Source: Pseudomonas viciae (GTDB taxonomy: Bacteria; Pseudomonadota; Gammaproteobacteria; Pseudomonadales; Pseudomonadaceae). Taken from it: a stretch of 64,000 nt of DNA. How positions within the stretch are numbered: the stretch's first letter is position 1; the number at the start of each line of letters is the position of its first letter. Below the pieces are notes generated by a model that had not been told where the DNA came from, searched no databases, and saw nothing but the letters and a program-made list of their open reading frames with translations. The stretch is from assembly GCF_004786035.1 (NCBI RefSeq), contig NZ_CP035088.1:2330001-2394000 (forward strand), in the 5' to 3' direction. Of this stretch, positions 9,175 to 17,509 are shown in pieces. Position numbers and translations under genes: made by a program.

Positions 9175-11042
9175 CAATGCTGCCCTCCGGGTGAGCCACG
9201 TTTGAGGCGTTCGGCGGTCATCTGCTCGTTGGTCAGCGGTGTGGTGCTCATCTCCCACCAGCTTTCGATGGCTTCATCGTTGCTGGCCTGTACCTTCGGA
9301 ATGCCGAAGCGGTTCCACCATACGGTCGAGCTGCCCGGCGGGTAATAGTTGGGGATCCAGTAGTAGTTCCATTGCAGCACCCGGTCCAGGGCGTGGGCGT
9401 GGCGGAGCATGTCGCTTTTGGTGGTGGCCTTGACCAGCCCGTCGATCAGGGCATCCACCGCCGGGTCCTTCAGGGCCATGTAATTGTTGGCGCCCGGGTC
9501 GTTGGCGGCCGCCGAACCGAAGTAATTGTAGAGTTCCATGCCCGGTGAAGTGCTGACCGGGTAACCGGTGATGATCATGTCGTAGTCACGGCTCATCAGG
9601 CGATTGACGTACTGGGAGGCGTCGATGCGCCGGATGCTCATGTCGATGCCGATCTGCGCCAGGGTTCGTTTATAGGGCAGCAGCAGGCGCTCGATGCCAT
9701 TCTGGCTGTTCAGGAAGGTGAAGCTCAGCGGTTCGCCCTCGGCGTTGACCAGGCGGTCGCCGTCGGGTTTCCAGCCGGCCTGTTCCAGCAGTGCCAGGGC
9801 TTGCAGTTGTTTGTCGCGGATCACGCCGCTGCCGTCGGTTTTCGGCGCCTCGAACACTTGGGTGAAGACTTCGTCGGGTATCTGCCCGCGCAACGGCTCG
9901 AGAATCGCCCGTTCGCCGGCATCGGGCAGTTGTCGGGCGGCGAGGTCGGTGTTGGAAAAGTAACTCTGCTGACGCACGTAGAGGTTGCGCATCATCTGGC
10001 GGTTGCTCCACTCGAAATCCCAGAGCATGGCCAGGGCCTGGCGTACACGGCGATCCTGGAACTGCGGCTTCTGCAGGTTGAACACGAAGCCCTGGGCGGT
10101 CTGGGGCGCCTCGGTGGCCAGGTGGGCCTTTTGCAGGCGACCGTCGCGCAGGGCGGGGCTGTCATAGCCGATGGAATAGCCGGTGGCGGAAAATTCGCGA
10201 TTGTAGTCGTAGGCGCCGCCGCGCAGGACCTGTCGGGCCACATCGGTGTCGCCGAAGTACTCGATGCTGAAATGGTCGAAATTGTAGAGGCCGCGGCTGA
10301 CCGGCAGGTCCTTGCCCCACCAGTTGGCATTGCGTTCAAAGGTGATGCTGCGTCCGGAGTCGATCTTGCCCACCCGATAGGGACCGCTACCCAAAGGCGC
10401 CTCGTAGCCGCCTCCATTGGCAAAGTCGCGGGTTTTCCACCAGTGCTCGGGAAAGACCGGCAGGGTGGCAATGTCCAGGGGCAGGGTACGGCTTTCGTTG
10501 TTCTTGAAGTCGAAGCGAACAGTGCGCTCGGATTCCACCTCGACACCTTTGACGGCCGCGAACTGAGTGCGGTAGCGCAGGCTGCCCTGGGTCATCAGCA
10601 GCTCGAAGCTGTAGCGCACGTCCTGGGCGGTGATGGGTTTGCCATCGGCGAAGCGGGCCTTGGGATTCAGGTAGAAGCGCAGGGACAGGCCATCGTCGGC
10701 GCGTTCCATCTTCTCTGCCACCAGACCGTAGACGGTGTAGGGCTCATCCAGCGAACGCAGGGCGAGGGGCGAATACAGCATCCCGTCGATCTGGCTGACG
10801 CCGATGCCTTTGTCGATATACGGCAGCACATGGTCGAAATGGCCGATCTCGATGGCCGAGCGGCGCATGGTCCCACCTTTGGGGGCCTGTGGATTGGTGT
10901 AGGCGAAGTGGCCGAAGCCCTCGGCATATTTAGCCGGTTCGCCATACACGGTGAGGGCATGTTGCGGTGCGGCATCCACACCGGTGGCGCCTGTCAGCAG
11001 GGCCACGGCAGTGAATAGCAGAGAAGGGAACGCCAGTCGCAT
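9174..11042 (-). CDS. yejA: Extracellular solute-binding protein, family 5 (YejA type)
   Basis: Periplasmic binding protein of the YejABEF importer, 622 residues. A signal peptide is seen ([20 protein letters not shown], probable cleavage after VDA near residue 24), followed by a family-5 solute-binding domain ([19 protein letters not shown] near residue 58; [18 protein letters not shown] and later [19 protein letters not shown]). Residue 1 is set at the ATG 11040-11042, which places the signal peptide at the N-terminus. First gene of the operon; binding of oligopeptides is family knowledge, not visible in the sequence. Confidence 0.92.
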   Translation of the reverse strand: MRLAFPSLLFTAVALLTGATGVDAAPQHALTVYGEPAKYAEGFGHFAYTNPQAPKGGTMRRSAIEIGHFDHVLPYIDKGIGVSQIDGMLYSPLALRSLDEPYTVYGLVAEKMERADDGLSLRFYLNPKARFADGKPITAQDVRYSFELLMTQGSLRYRTQFAAVKGVEVESERTVRFDFKNNESRTLPLDIATLPVFPEHWWKTRDFANGGGYEAPLGSGPYRVGKIDSGRSITFERNANWWGKDLPVSRGLYNFDHFSIEYFGDTDVARQVLRGGAYDYNREFSATGYSIGYDSPALRDGRLQKAHLATEAPQTAQGFVFNLQKPQFQDRRVRQALAMLWDFEWSNRQMMRNLYVRQQSYFSNTDLAARQLPDAGERAILEPLRGQIPDEVFTQVFEAPKTDGSGVIRDKQLQALALLEQAGWKPDGDRLVNAEGEPLSFTFLNSQNGIERLLLPYKRTLAQIGIDMSIRRIDASQYVNRLMSRDYDMIITGYPVSTSPGMELYNYFGSAAANDPGANNYMALKDPAVDALIDGLVKATTKSDMLRHAHALDRVLQWNYYWIPNYYPPGSSTVWWNRFGIPKVQASNDEAIESWWEMSTTPLTNEQMTAERLKRGSPGGQH

Positions 11043-11127
11043 TGTCAGCCTTAAAGCCGGGTGATCGATGACCACGATTTGTACGCGAGCGGCGTACGGA
11101 TCGCCAGCCCTTCGCATGACGCAAACA

Positions 11128-11156
11128 CAACGGCCCACCGAAAGGCGGGCCGTCAT
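11128..11156 (-). terminator. Intrinsic terminator after ppiC
   Basis: On the minus strand, a ten-base stem ACGGCCCGCC / GGTGGGCCGT with a TTTC loop lies just past the ppiC stop codon and is followed by TGTGTTTG. The T tract is short, so efficiency is uncertain. Confidence 0.7.
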
Positions 11157-11171
11157 GTCGAAAAAACGGGA

Positions 11172-11453
11172 TCAGTCCTGGCGGCTGGTCACTTCCAGCA
11201 GGTGGTAGCCGAACTGGGTCTTGACCGGACCTTGGACCACATTGATCGGGGCGCTGAACACCACGGTGTCAAACTCCTTGACCATCTGGCCTGGACCGAA
11301 CGAACCCAGGTCGCCGCCTTGACGGCTGGACGGGCACGAGGAGTTGGCCTTGGCGACTTCGGCGAAATCGGCGCCGGCTTCGATCTGGGCCTTGAGTTCG
11401 TTGCACTTGTCTTCGCTGGAAACCAGGATGTGGCGGGCAGTGGCTTTGGCCAT
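11172..11453 (-). CDS. ppiC: Peptidyl-prolyl cis-trans isomerase, parvulin type
   Basis: Cytoplasmic single-domain parvulin of 93 residues, equal in size to E. coli PpiC. The chain shows the whole rotamase fold: ARHILVSSEDKCNELKAQIE at the start, GGDLGSFGPGQMVKEFD in the middle and QFGYHLLEVTSR at the end with the conserved FGYH histidine. There is no signal peptide. An AAGGAA ribosome site precedes the ATG by seven bases. It forms a single-gene unit ending in a hairpin terminator. Confidence 0.95.
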   Translation of the reverse strand: MAKATARHILVSSEDKCNELKAQIEAGADFAEVAKANSSCPSSRQGGDLGSFGPGQMVKEFDTVVFSAPINVVQGPVKTQFGYHLLEVTSRQD

Positions 11454-11548
11454 GGGGAAATTCCTTTCAATATTTTTAAAGGTGATGAGCCTACCGGATT
11501 CATTGACGGGTTGTTGTCAAAATTGCGTCAAAACCTTGAGCCTGGCGA

Positions 11549-12427
11549 TCAAAGGCCGGCTTTGCGCAAGCGCTCGGCGTGGTGCAGGTAAAGCGCTACC
11601 GGGTCGGTACCCTTGCGTACGTTCTCGGTCCCTGGGTGAATTGCCTGCATGTGATCCATGGGATAGTCGGAGCGAATGACTTTGCCCAGGTGCGAGCTGA
11701 AACGCCCGACCAGGCCGTCGTTCTGCCCGGCTTCGGTAATGAAATATTTGGAAAACGCCCGGCAGAAGGCATGGGAGGGGGGCATCGCATTGAATCCTTC
11801 GCCCGACGCCTCTGGCAACGTGCCGCTCCATGAGTAGTAGCGCACACCGTTGACGATGCCCGGACCGCTGCTTCCCCAGTTCTTTGGCAGGCCTTGGGGG
11901 TATTTGTCATTGAACGCACCGACGCCTTCCGTGGTGAGTGCGGCCAGCGCTGCAATGGCCGTCTGGGGGAGCCGTGCCTGGCCGCTTAGCAGCGAGATAA
12001 AGTCGGCGAACAGCGTGGCCACCTTGCTCGCCACGTGCTCCGGCAGGCGTCCCGGGGTCAGGGCCTTGTGCAGGAAGTCGGCCAGTTCGGAACCGTGGTT
12101 GGGGCCGCTGACCGAAGTCACCGAGGCGGCCCTGTCGGGTGCCAGTGCCGCGGCGTAGCGAGCGGCGAGTGCGCCTTGGCTGTGGCCGATCAGGTTGACC
12201 TTGGCAGCGCCGGTTCCGCTCAGGACCCGATCCATCTGAACCAACAACTGTTCGCCGCGGGCTTCGTTGGAATGGGTGGCCGACAAATGCGGGATGAACA
12301 CCCGGGTACCGGCGGCGCGTAATGCCTGTTTGATGCCGTGGAACAGTTCGAAGCTTGCGACCCTGTCAAACCCGAACAACCCATGGACCAACAGGATGGG
12401 ATATTGAGTATTTGCATTCCGTTGCAT
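11549..12427 (-). CDS. Triacylglycerol lipase, family I (P. fragi type)
   Basis: Alpha/beta-hydrolase lipase of 292 residues. The oxyanion-hole region (PILLVHGLFGFD, residues 9-20), nucleophile elbow GHSQG, catalytic Asp (NDGLVGRFSSHLG) and catalytic His (YPMDHMQ) are all present. It resembles the compact P. fragi lipase in length and in the block SVTSVSGPNHGSELAD. No signal peptide is visible and the Cys pair of larger subfamily I.1 lipases is absent, so export, if any, is not by a classical leader. No lipase foldase gene is adjacent. I use the ATG at 12425-12427 behind AAAGGT; a GTG at 12454 would add nine residues. Confidence 0.88.
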   Translation of the reverse strand: MQRNANTQYPILLVHGLFGFDRVASFELFHGIKQALRAAGTRVFIPHLSATHSNEARGEQLLVQMDRVLSGTGAAKVNLIGHSQGALAARYAAALAPDRAASVTSVSGPNHGSELADFLHKALTPGRLPEHVASKVATLFADFISLLSGQARLPQTAIAALAALTTEGVGAFNDKYPQGLPKNWGSSGPGIVNGVRYYSWSGTLPEASGEGFNAMPPSHAFCRAFSKYFITEAGQNDGLVGRFSSHLGKVIRSDYPMDHMQAIHPGTENVRKGTDPVALYLHHAERLRKAGL

Positions 12428-12754
12428 GTTCGTACCTTTTTCGAAGAGGTTCACGTTGAATTTGCCACCTCACTCTAATGCAGCCCGGAGATGGGTGGTG
12501 TAGGAAGAAACCTCAGTGACTTACTGAAAGCGGAATAAAAAAAGCGGGAATAATCGGATAAGCAGCCGGACGGCGCGCAAGGTGTCGGGATACTTCTGAT
12601 AGCGCCTGGCGTTTGCAGCTACAGCTTCAAGTGCAAGCGACCACTGCTGTTGTGGCCTTGTCTGACTGTGGATTTACAGCGGTCGGGCTTTAATGGGGTG
12701 TCGGGCACCGTCAGGTAAAAGCGGTGCCGTTAATCCAAGGACTGGAGCCTATAC
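12428..12754. other. Intergenic region without a recognised gene
   Basis: About 330 bases separating the divergent lipase and repeat-protein genes; it must hold both promoters. I see an A-rich stretch near 12536 and no convincing hairpin terminator, RNA gene or open frame. Confidence 0.5.
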
Positions 12755-13816
12755 ATGATCACTTACCGATCCACCCAACGAGCCCGGTTCACCTCAACCG
12801 CGACGCTACCGGCACCGTCTCTTCCAGCTGCCAAGGGAGGGGTGATCAACCCCGCCTGGAGAAAAGTCGTCATCACCGTCAAGCCTTATCCACTGATGGC
12901 GTGTGGGGACGAACTGGTGCTGTTTTGGCACGGGCTCAACTCGGACGCCCAGCCCTATCAGAATGAAGTACGCAGGTTCGTGACAGAGCGGCAGGTGGGG
13001 CGGGACGTCGTTTTCGTCGTGCGTGAACCTCATATCGCCGAGCTTGATGGCGGCTCGCTGGAAATCTCCTACCGGGTGACCGGCAAACAATTACCGGCCA
13101 CGCTGGTTTCGGAGCCCCTGCAACTGGAGATCGGTGATGCGCCACTGCTTCTGCTGGCCGCCGTTGCCGACGATGCGGTGGGCGCAAGCCTTGATCCGGG
13201 GCGGGTGCCAGAGGGGACCTGTTTGACCATTCGGCCTTATTCCAGGATGGCTGTCGGCGATCGGCTGATCCTGACGGCCAGCAGGGATGCCAAGGCCCTG
13301 TGGCGTGACGTGCTGGACATCGAGGCCCACGCGGTCGGCCGTGAGCTGTCGTTCTGGATCGATCATGCGCAAATAGCGCCCCATATCGGCCATAGCCTGA
13401 GTCTGGCTTATGTCGTCAGGCGCGGACATTCAGTGCGCCGTGGCGAACCCTTGTCGTTGCACATTGGCCCTCTGGTGCGCCCTGCGCTGAAGGCGCCCCG
13501 GCTTCTGGGATTGGACGAGGGGAGGTTGGACATCGATGATCTGCACAATGGGGTGACGGTCGTCATCGAGGGTGCCGGGCTCGAGGCCGGGGAGGTGGTC
13601 TGGCTGCAGTGCAACGGCAACTACGCCCATGTCGAGGAGCGGGAAATCACCGAGGCCATGGCAGGTCAGCGGGTCACTTTTGTCGTGCCAGCGGCGTATT
13701 GGCAGGACCAGCGCGGCCGCGCGGTGCGGCTGTTCTATCAGGTTGAGCGCCTGGATGACGTCAGCCAGCAATCCAGCTGGGTGACGGTCCAGGTGCGTTC
13801 CAAGGTGCCAGGCTGA
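12755..13816 (+). CDS. Hypothetical protein with three tandem beta-rich repeats
   Basis: 353 residues without a signal peptide or membrane segment. After a short N-terminal tail the protein is three diverged copies of a domain of about 95-105 residues, beginning near residues 30, 145 and 255. Each shows the same layout: a VTV/TIRPY strand, ACGDELVLFW or AVGDRLILTA (third copy EAGEVVWLQC), a GRDVVFVV / GRELSFWI / GQRVTFVV strand about 45 residues later, and a final strand such as ISYRV, LAYVV or LFYQV. This pattern recurs in Pseudomonas-specific large proteins of unknown role. Function unknown; an Ig-like binding or structural role is only a guess. Start ATG follows GGACTGGAG. Confidence 0.75.
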   Translation: MITYRSTQRARFTSTATLPAPSLPAAKGGVINPAWRKVVITVKPYPLMACGDELVLFWHGLNSDAQPYQNEVRRFVTERQVGRDVVFVVREPHIAELDGGSLEISYRVTGKQLPATLVSEPLQLEIGDAPLLLLAAVADDAVGASLDPGRVPEGTCLTIRPYSRMAVGDRLILTASRDAKALWRDVLDIEAHAVGRELSFWIDHAQIAPHIGHSLSLAYVVRRGHSVRRGEPLSLHIGPLVRPALKAPRLLGLDEGRLDIDDLHNGVTVVIEGAGLEAGEVVWLQCNGNYAHVEEREITEAMAGQRVTFVVPAAYWQDQRGRAVRLFYQVERLDDVSQQSSWVTVQVRSKVPG

Positions 13817-13822
13817 GTGAAG

Positions 13823-13840
13823 GCCCTCCCAGGGGAGGGC
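13823..13840. terminator. Hairpin between convergent genes
   Basis: The palindrome GCCCTCCCAGGGGAGGGC sits in the 36 bases between two convergent stop codons and could terminate transcription from both sides. T tracts are weak on both strands. Confidence 0.65.
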
Positions 13841-13852
13841 TCTTGTGGGGGC

Positions 13853-14920
13853 TCAGGGCAATTGCAGTTTGCGATGGGCCTGGCGCAGCAACTGCTCGGT
13901 AGCATCCCAGCCCAGGCAACCATCGGTGACCGATACACCGTAGCGCATCGATGGGCTTAATGGCTGGCAGCCTTCGAACAGATGACTTTCCAGCATCATG
14001 CCAACGAGGGCGCGGTTGCCTTGCAGGCGCTGCTCCAGCACGTCATTGAACACCTGCGGCTGGCGCAGCGGGTCTTTGCCGCTGTTGGCGTGGCTGCAGT
14101 CCACCATGATCCGGGCCGGTATCTTCAGGCGGGTCAGGTCACTGTGTATCTGCGTGACGCTCTGGCGGTCATAGTTCGGTCCGCGATGGCCGCCGCGCAG
14201 CACCAGGTGGGTGTCGGGGTTGCCCGGGGTCTGGATGATTGCCGGATGCCCCTGGCTGTCGACGCCGAAATGCCGATGAGGATGGGCCGCCGAACGCATG
14301 GCATCGCAGGCAATGCCGACACCGCCGTCGGTGCCATTCTTGAAGCCCACCGGCATGCCCAGGCCGCTGGCCATCTCCCGGTGGATCTGCGATTCGGTGG
14401 TGCGCGCGCCGATGGCGACCCAACTGAGCAGGTCATCGAAGTAGCTGGCGGCCATGGGTTGCAACAGTTCGGTGGCGACGGGCAGGCCCAGCTGGAGCAT
14501 CTCGCGCATCAGCTCCCGGGACAGCGTCAGGCCGGCGGCCATGTCATCGCTGCCATCCAGGCCGGGATCGTAGGCCAGGCCTTTCCAGCCCACGGTGGTG
14601 CGCGGTTTTTCCACATAGGCGCGCATCACCAGCAGCATGCTGTCGCTCACCTCATGGGCAACACGCGCCAGGTTGGCGGCGTATTCGAGGGCCGATTTCG
14701 GGTCGTGGATGGAGCAGGGGCCGACGATGACCAGCAGGCGGGAGTCCTCACCGTCGAGGATCGCGCGGATGGCCTGGCGATGGGCGCTAACCTGTTGGCT
14801 CAGCGCAGTGCTGAGGGGCAATTGATGCTTGAGCTGCAACGAGCTGGGCAGACGCAGGGTCAGGGCTTCATTGGCAGGGTTGAGCGTGGACAGCGGCAAA
14901 GCAGAGACGGACGAATTCAT
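13853..14920 (-). CDS. aroF: 3-deoxy-7-phosphoheptulonate synthase (DAHP synthase, class I)
   Basis: First enzyme of aromatic amino acid synthesis: phosphoenolpyruvate plus erythrose 4-phosphate gives DAHP. The 355-residue protein has the class I AroFGH hallmarks: LVIVGPCSIHDPKSALEYA (about residue 55), RAYVEKPRTTVGWKGL, the metal-site segment MVDCSHANSGK and C-terminal GVSVTDGCLGWDATEQLL. ATG at 14918-14920. The upstream region carries an aromatic-rich leader peptide, an attenuator hairpin and a small Tyr-rich ORF, so expression is probably controlled by attenuation. Which amino acid inhibits the enzyme cannot be read from the sequence with confidence. Confidence 0.95.
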   Translation of the reverse strand: MNSSVSALPLSTLNPANEALTLRLPSSLQLKHQLPLSTALSQQVSAHRQAIRAILDGEDSRLLVIVGPCSIHDPKSALEYAANLARVAHEVSDSMLLVMRAYVEKPRTTVGWKGLAYDPGLDGSDDMAAGLTLSRELMREMLQLGLPVATELLQPMAASYFDDLLSWVAIGARTTESQIHREMASGLGMPVGFKNGTDGGVGIACDAMRSAAHPHRHFGVDSQGHPAIIQTPGNPDTHLVLRGGHRGPNYDRQSVTQIHSDLTRLKIPARIMVDCSHANSGKDPLRQPQVFNDVLEQRLQGNRALVGMMLESHLFEGCQPLSPSMRYGVSVTDGCLGWDATEQLLRQAHRKLQLP

Positions 14921-14967
14921 GATCTGGCTTCCTGGACGGGCAGCGGGCTCGTTCCCGCGTGCCGGTC

Positions 14968-15120
14968 CTATTGGGGTGTTCGACAATTGGCCGTATTGGC
15001 CCGCAATTGAGGCTTGCCACCGGCAGGTGACCGATCGGAGGCGGCAGGCTGTCCCGAGCGGTGGCTGGTAAATCGCCAGGCGGAAAAACTGTCGTAACGG
15101 TAATAAGTGGCGTAGTTCAT
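14968..15120 (-). CDS. Small ORF with a tyrosine-rich N-terminus between attenuator and aroF
   Basis: A 50-codon frame starting MNYATYYRYDSFSAWRF behind a clear GAGG ribosome site nine bases upstream. Four of the first eight residues are Tyr. It begins downstream of the attenuator hairpin and ends 47 bases before aroF, so it is translated only when the terminator is passed. It may be a second leader peptide or a small coupled protein. Not recognised as any family; the strong ribosome site and biased N-terminus are the evidence that it is real. Confidence 0.6.
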   Translation of the reverse strand: MNYATYYRYDSFSAWRFTSHRSGQPAASDRSPAGGKPQLRANTANCRTPQ

Positions 15121-15165
15121 GGCTCAATCCTCAAGTTGTCGGGTGCTGCAAATGTTTGGGGCCTG

Positions 15166-15203
15166 AAAAACAAAACCCCCGGTCGGGAGGCCGACCGGGG
15201 GTT
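15166..15203 (-). terminator. Attenuator terminator in the aroF leader
   Basis: On the minus strand an 11-base perfect stem CCCCCGGTCGG / CCGACCGGGGG with a four-base loop is followed by TTTTGTTTTT. It lies after the leader peptide stop and before the second small ORF and aroF, the classical place for an attenuator. A competing upstream hairpin of the type GGCGCCC / GGGTCGCC is visible between the leader stop and this stem. Confidence 0.88.
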
Positions 15204-15251
15204 TGGAAAACTCTGGAAGGCGACCCGTTTAAAGTGGGCGCCGGTTGGGTA

Positions 15252-15380
15252 TCAGGCGCGCCAGTGGCTAAACCAATACCCAAAATAAAAGTTGACCGGA
15301 GTTTGAACGCTGTTCGCCCAGGCAGCCGCAACCGAGCGCGGGGCGCTGGCGGTTTGAAGCGGTGAGAGGGCGTTGAACAT
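15252..15380 (-). CDS. Aromatic-rich leader peptide of the aroF attenuator
   Basis: A 42-codon frame beginning MFNALSPLQTASAPRS behind CGGAG six bases upstream. Near its end it reads NFYFGYWFSHWRA: three Phe, two Tyr and two Trp within thirteen residues, followed by TGA and then the attenuator about 50 bases later. Clustering of the pathway end products just before the stop is the signature of a ribosome-sensing leader. Mixed Phe/Tyr/Trp codons suggest response to general aromatic starvation rather than to one amino acid. Confidence 0.8.
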   Translation of the reverse strand: MFNALSPLQTASAPRSVAAAWANSVQTPVNFYFGYWFSHWRA

Positions 15381-15535
15381 GGTCTGTCTCCGATGAATGG
15401 CCCTGAGCTTACGCGAGGCTGGTGCGTCGGTTCAATCAGAAAATTCTATCGTCGTCATGCAATTGTTCCGGTTGGCTTGAGTCCGCCGGGCTTTATGACA
15501 AACTTCGAGTTTGCGCCATCTTCCAGGGACGAACC

Positions 15536-16294
15536 ATGACCGCTCCAATCTTCGCTGCTGCCCAGTCGATTTCCGTCGCCGGGGATATTCGCGCCAATCT
15601 CGTCCGCCATCAGTGTTTCATGCAGGCCGCGGCTGAACAGCATGTGCAATTGCTGGTGTTTCCTGAGCTGTCGCTCACCGGTTACGAACGGGGCCTGGCT
15701 GCGGAGCTGGCCATCCTGCCGGAGGATGGCGTCTTGCAACCGCTGCGTGACCTGGCGCGCGAACTTGGCTTGAGCGCAGTGGTCGGCATGCCGATTCGCC
15801 TGTCGGCAGACGCGCCGGTGTTGATCGGTGCACTGGTCCTCGGCGCCGACGGATCTCTCGGGGTGTACAGCAAACAGCATCTGCACCCCGGCGAAGAAGT
15901 GGCCTTCGCCCCAGGCCATGGCGGCTCGATGCTGGCGATGGGGCCGGAGCATGTCGCATTGGCGGTATGCGCCGATTTTTCCCACGCCAGCCACGCTGCC
16001 GCCGCCGTCGAGCGGGGCGCTACGCTGTATGCAGCAGGGGTGTTGATTACCGAAGGTGGCTATATGACGGATACGACGATGCTGCAAGGTTATGCCAGGC
16101 AACATGGCATGACCGTCTTGATGGCCAATCACGGTGGCGCCACCGGTGGTTGGGAATCGGCCGGTCGCAGCGCGATCTGGGGCCCGGACGGTTCGCTGAT
16201 TGCGGCAGCGCCAGGTACGGGCGATCTGTTGGTGATCGCTCGCCGCGCCGCCGAGGGTTGGGCCGGGCACGTCGTGCCGGTGGCAACGCTTTGA
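15536..16294 (+). CDS. Carbon-nitrogen hydrolase (nitrilase superfamily)
   Basis: 252-residue amidase-type enzyme of the nitrilase superfamily. The catalytic triad is visible: Glu in VFPELSLTGYE (about residue 43), Lys in YSKQHLHPGEE (about 114) and Cys in LAVCADFSHASH (about 145). The ATG at 15536 begins at the conserved first strand (IFAAAQSISVAGD); an upstream in-frame extension has no similarity. The substrate is unknown. A GNAT gene starts 10 bases after its stop on the same strand, suggesting co-transcription. Confidence 0.88.
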   Translation: MTAPIFAAAQSISVAGDIRANLVRHQCFMQAAAEQHVQLLVFPELSLTGYERGLAAELAILPEDGVLQPLRDLARELGLSAVVGMPIRLSADAPVLIGALVLGADGSLGVYSKQHLHPGEEVAFAPGHGGSMLAMGPEHVALAVCADFSHASHAAAAVERGATLYAAGVLITEGGYMTDTTMLQGYARQHGMTVLMANHGGATGGWESAGRSAIWGPDGSLIAAAPGTGDLLVIARRAAEGWAGHVVPVATL

Positions 16295-16304
16295 TGAGGT
16301 CCGC

Positions 16305-16739
16305 ATGAGTTTCCACTGGCGTGCGGCAACGGCCGGGGACATCGACTTCGCCCGGCAACTGACTTGCGACAACATGCTGGCTTACTATCTCAAGCATGAT
16401 TTGCTGTGGCAGGACGAAGCGTTCGATGTGGCCTGGATTATTCGCCAGAACTGGATAATTTGCCGTGGCGACCAGAGGCTGGGTTTTGCCAGCCTCAGCC
16501 GTGATGCCCGGGCGTTGTATATCCGCGAACTACAGATCGATAAGGCGTTTCGCGGGCAGGGTGCTGGTACTTGGGCGATCGGACAGGTTTGGGGCATGGT
16601 GGCGCTGGAGCGTCGGCCGGCGCTGCGCCTGACGGTTTTCAAGAATAATCCGGCCAGGGCGCTTTACGAACGCATGGGGCTGCGCGTCGTGGGCGAGGAT
16701 GAGTGCTTCTTGAGAATGCAGCGAGACGCCGGTGCTTGA
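16305..16739 (+). CDS. GNAT-family N-acetyltransferase
   Basis: 144-residue acyltransferase fold: N-terminal RAATAGDIDFARQL, the beta-4 segment ALYIRELQIDKAFRGQGAGTW containing the acetyl-CoA pyrophosphate-binding loop RGQGAG, and C-terminal NNPARALYERMGLRVVGED typical of the family. Acceptor substrate cannot be predicted. It follows a nitrilase-family gene by 10 bases and probably shares its transcript. Confidence 0.88.
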   Translation: MSFHWRAATAGDIDFARQLTCDNMLAYYLKHDLLWQDEAFDVAWIIRQNWIICRGDQRLGFASLSRDARALYIRELQIDKAFRGQGAGTWAIGQVWGMVALERRPALRLTVFKNNPARALYERMGLRVVGEDECFLRMQRDAGA

Positions 16740-16865
16740 GACCTCGGATATTGCGGCGATCAAGAAGTGTTGTAACTTTTATCTGTCCCTTTGCGCTAGG
16801 TCTGTCGGATGCTTTTTGCTAAGGTGTGGGGCAACCCAAATAAGACCAAATCGTGAGGTGTCTGC

Positions 16866-17507
16866 TTGATTAGGGTGTTAGTGGTCGATGACCATGATCT
16901 CGTCCGTACGGGCATTACACGAATGCTGGCTGACATCGATGGCCTGCAGGTAGTTGGCCAGGCCGAATCCGGGGAAGAAGCCCTGATCAAGGCCCGTGAA
17001 TTGAAACCCGACGTGGTGTTGATGGACGTCAAGATGCCTGGCATCGGCGGTCTTGAAGCCACGCGCAAACTGTTGCGCAGCCATCCGGACATCAAGGTGG
17101 TCGCGGTAACCGTCTGCGAAGAAGATCCGTTCCCGACCCGGTTGTTGCAGGCGGGCGCAGCGGGTTACCTGACCAAGGGCGCTGGTTTGAACGAGATGGT
17201 CCAGGCCATCCGCCTGGTATTTGCCGGGCAACGCTACATCAGCCCGCAAATCGCCCAGCAGTTGGCGATCAAGTCGTTCCAACCGACCAACGATTCGCCC
17301 TTCGACGCGTTGTCGGAGCGGGAAATCCAGATCGCCTTGATGATTGTCGGTTGCCAGAAGGTGCAGATCATCTCCGATAAGCTGTGTTTGTCGCCTAAAA
17401 CCGTCAACACCTACCGTTACCGTATCTTCGAGAAACTATCGATCAGTAGCGACGTCGAGTTGACGCTGCTGGCGGTGCGCCACGGCATGGTCGATGCCAG
17501 CGCCTGA
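16866..17507 (+). CDS. gacA: Response regulator GacA
   Basis: Global regulator of secondary metabolism and small RNAs in Pseudomonas, partner of the sensor kinase GacS. The 213-residue protein has a receiver domain with acidic pair DDHD at residues 8-11, phospho-acceptor Asp in [11 protein letters not shown] (residue 54) and a LuxR-type helix-turn-helix ([25 protein letters not shown] region). The start is TTG at 16866, preceded by GAGGT six bases upstream; the protein begins [16 protein letters not shown] as in known GacA. The uvrC start follows two bases after its stop, the conserved pseudomonad arrangement. Confidence 0.97.
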   Translation: MIRVLVVDDHDLVRTGITRMLADIDGLQVVGQAESGEEALIKARELKPDVVLMDVKMPGIGGLEATRKLLRSHPDIKVVAVTVCEEDPFPTRLLQAGAAGYLTKGAGLNEMVQAIRLVFAGQRYISPQIAQQLAIKSFQPTNDSPFDALSEREIQIALMIVGCQKVQIISDKLCLSPKTVNTYRYRIFEKLSISSDVELTLLAVRHGMVDASA

Positions 17508-17509
17508 TA

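Noticed and set aside
14960..14990. Hairpin GCGGG/CCCGC just upstream of aroF
   Set aside because: Five-base stem without a T tract; unlikely to be a second attenuator.
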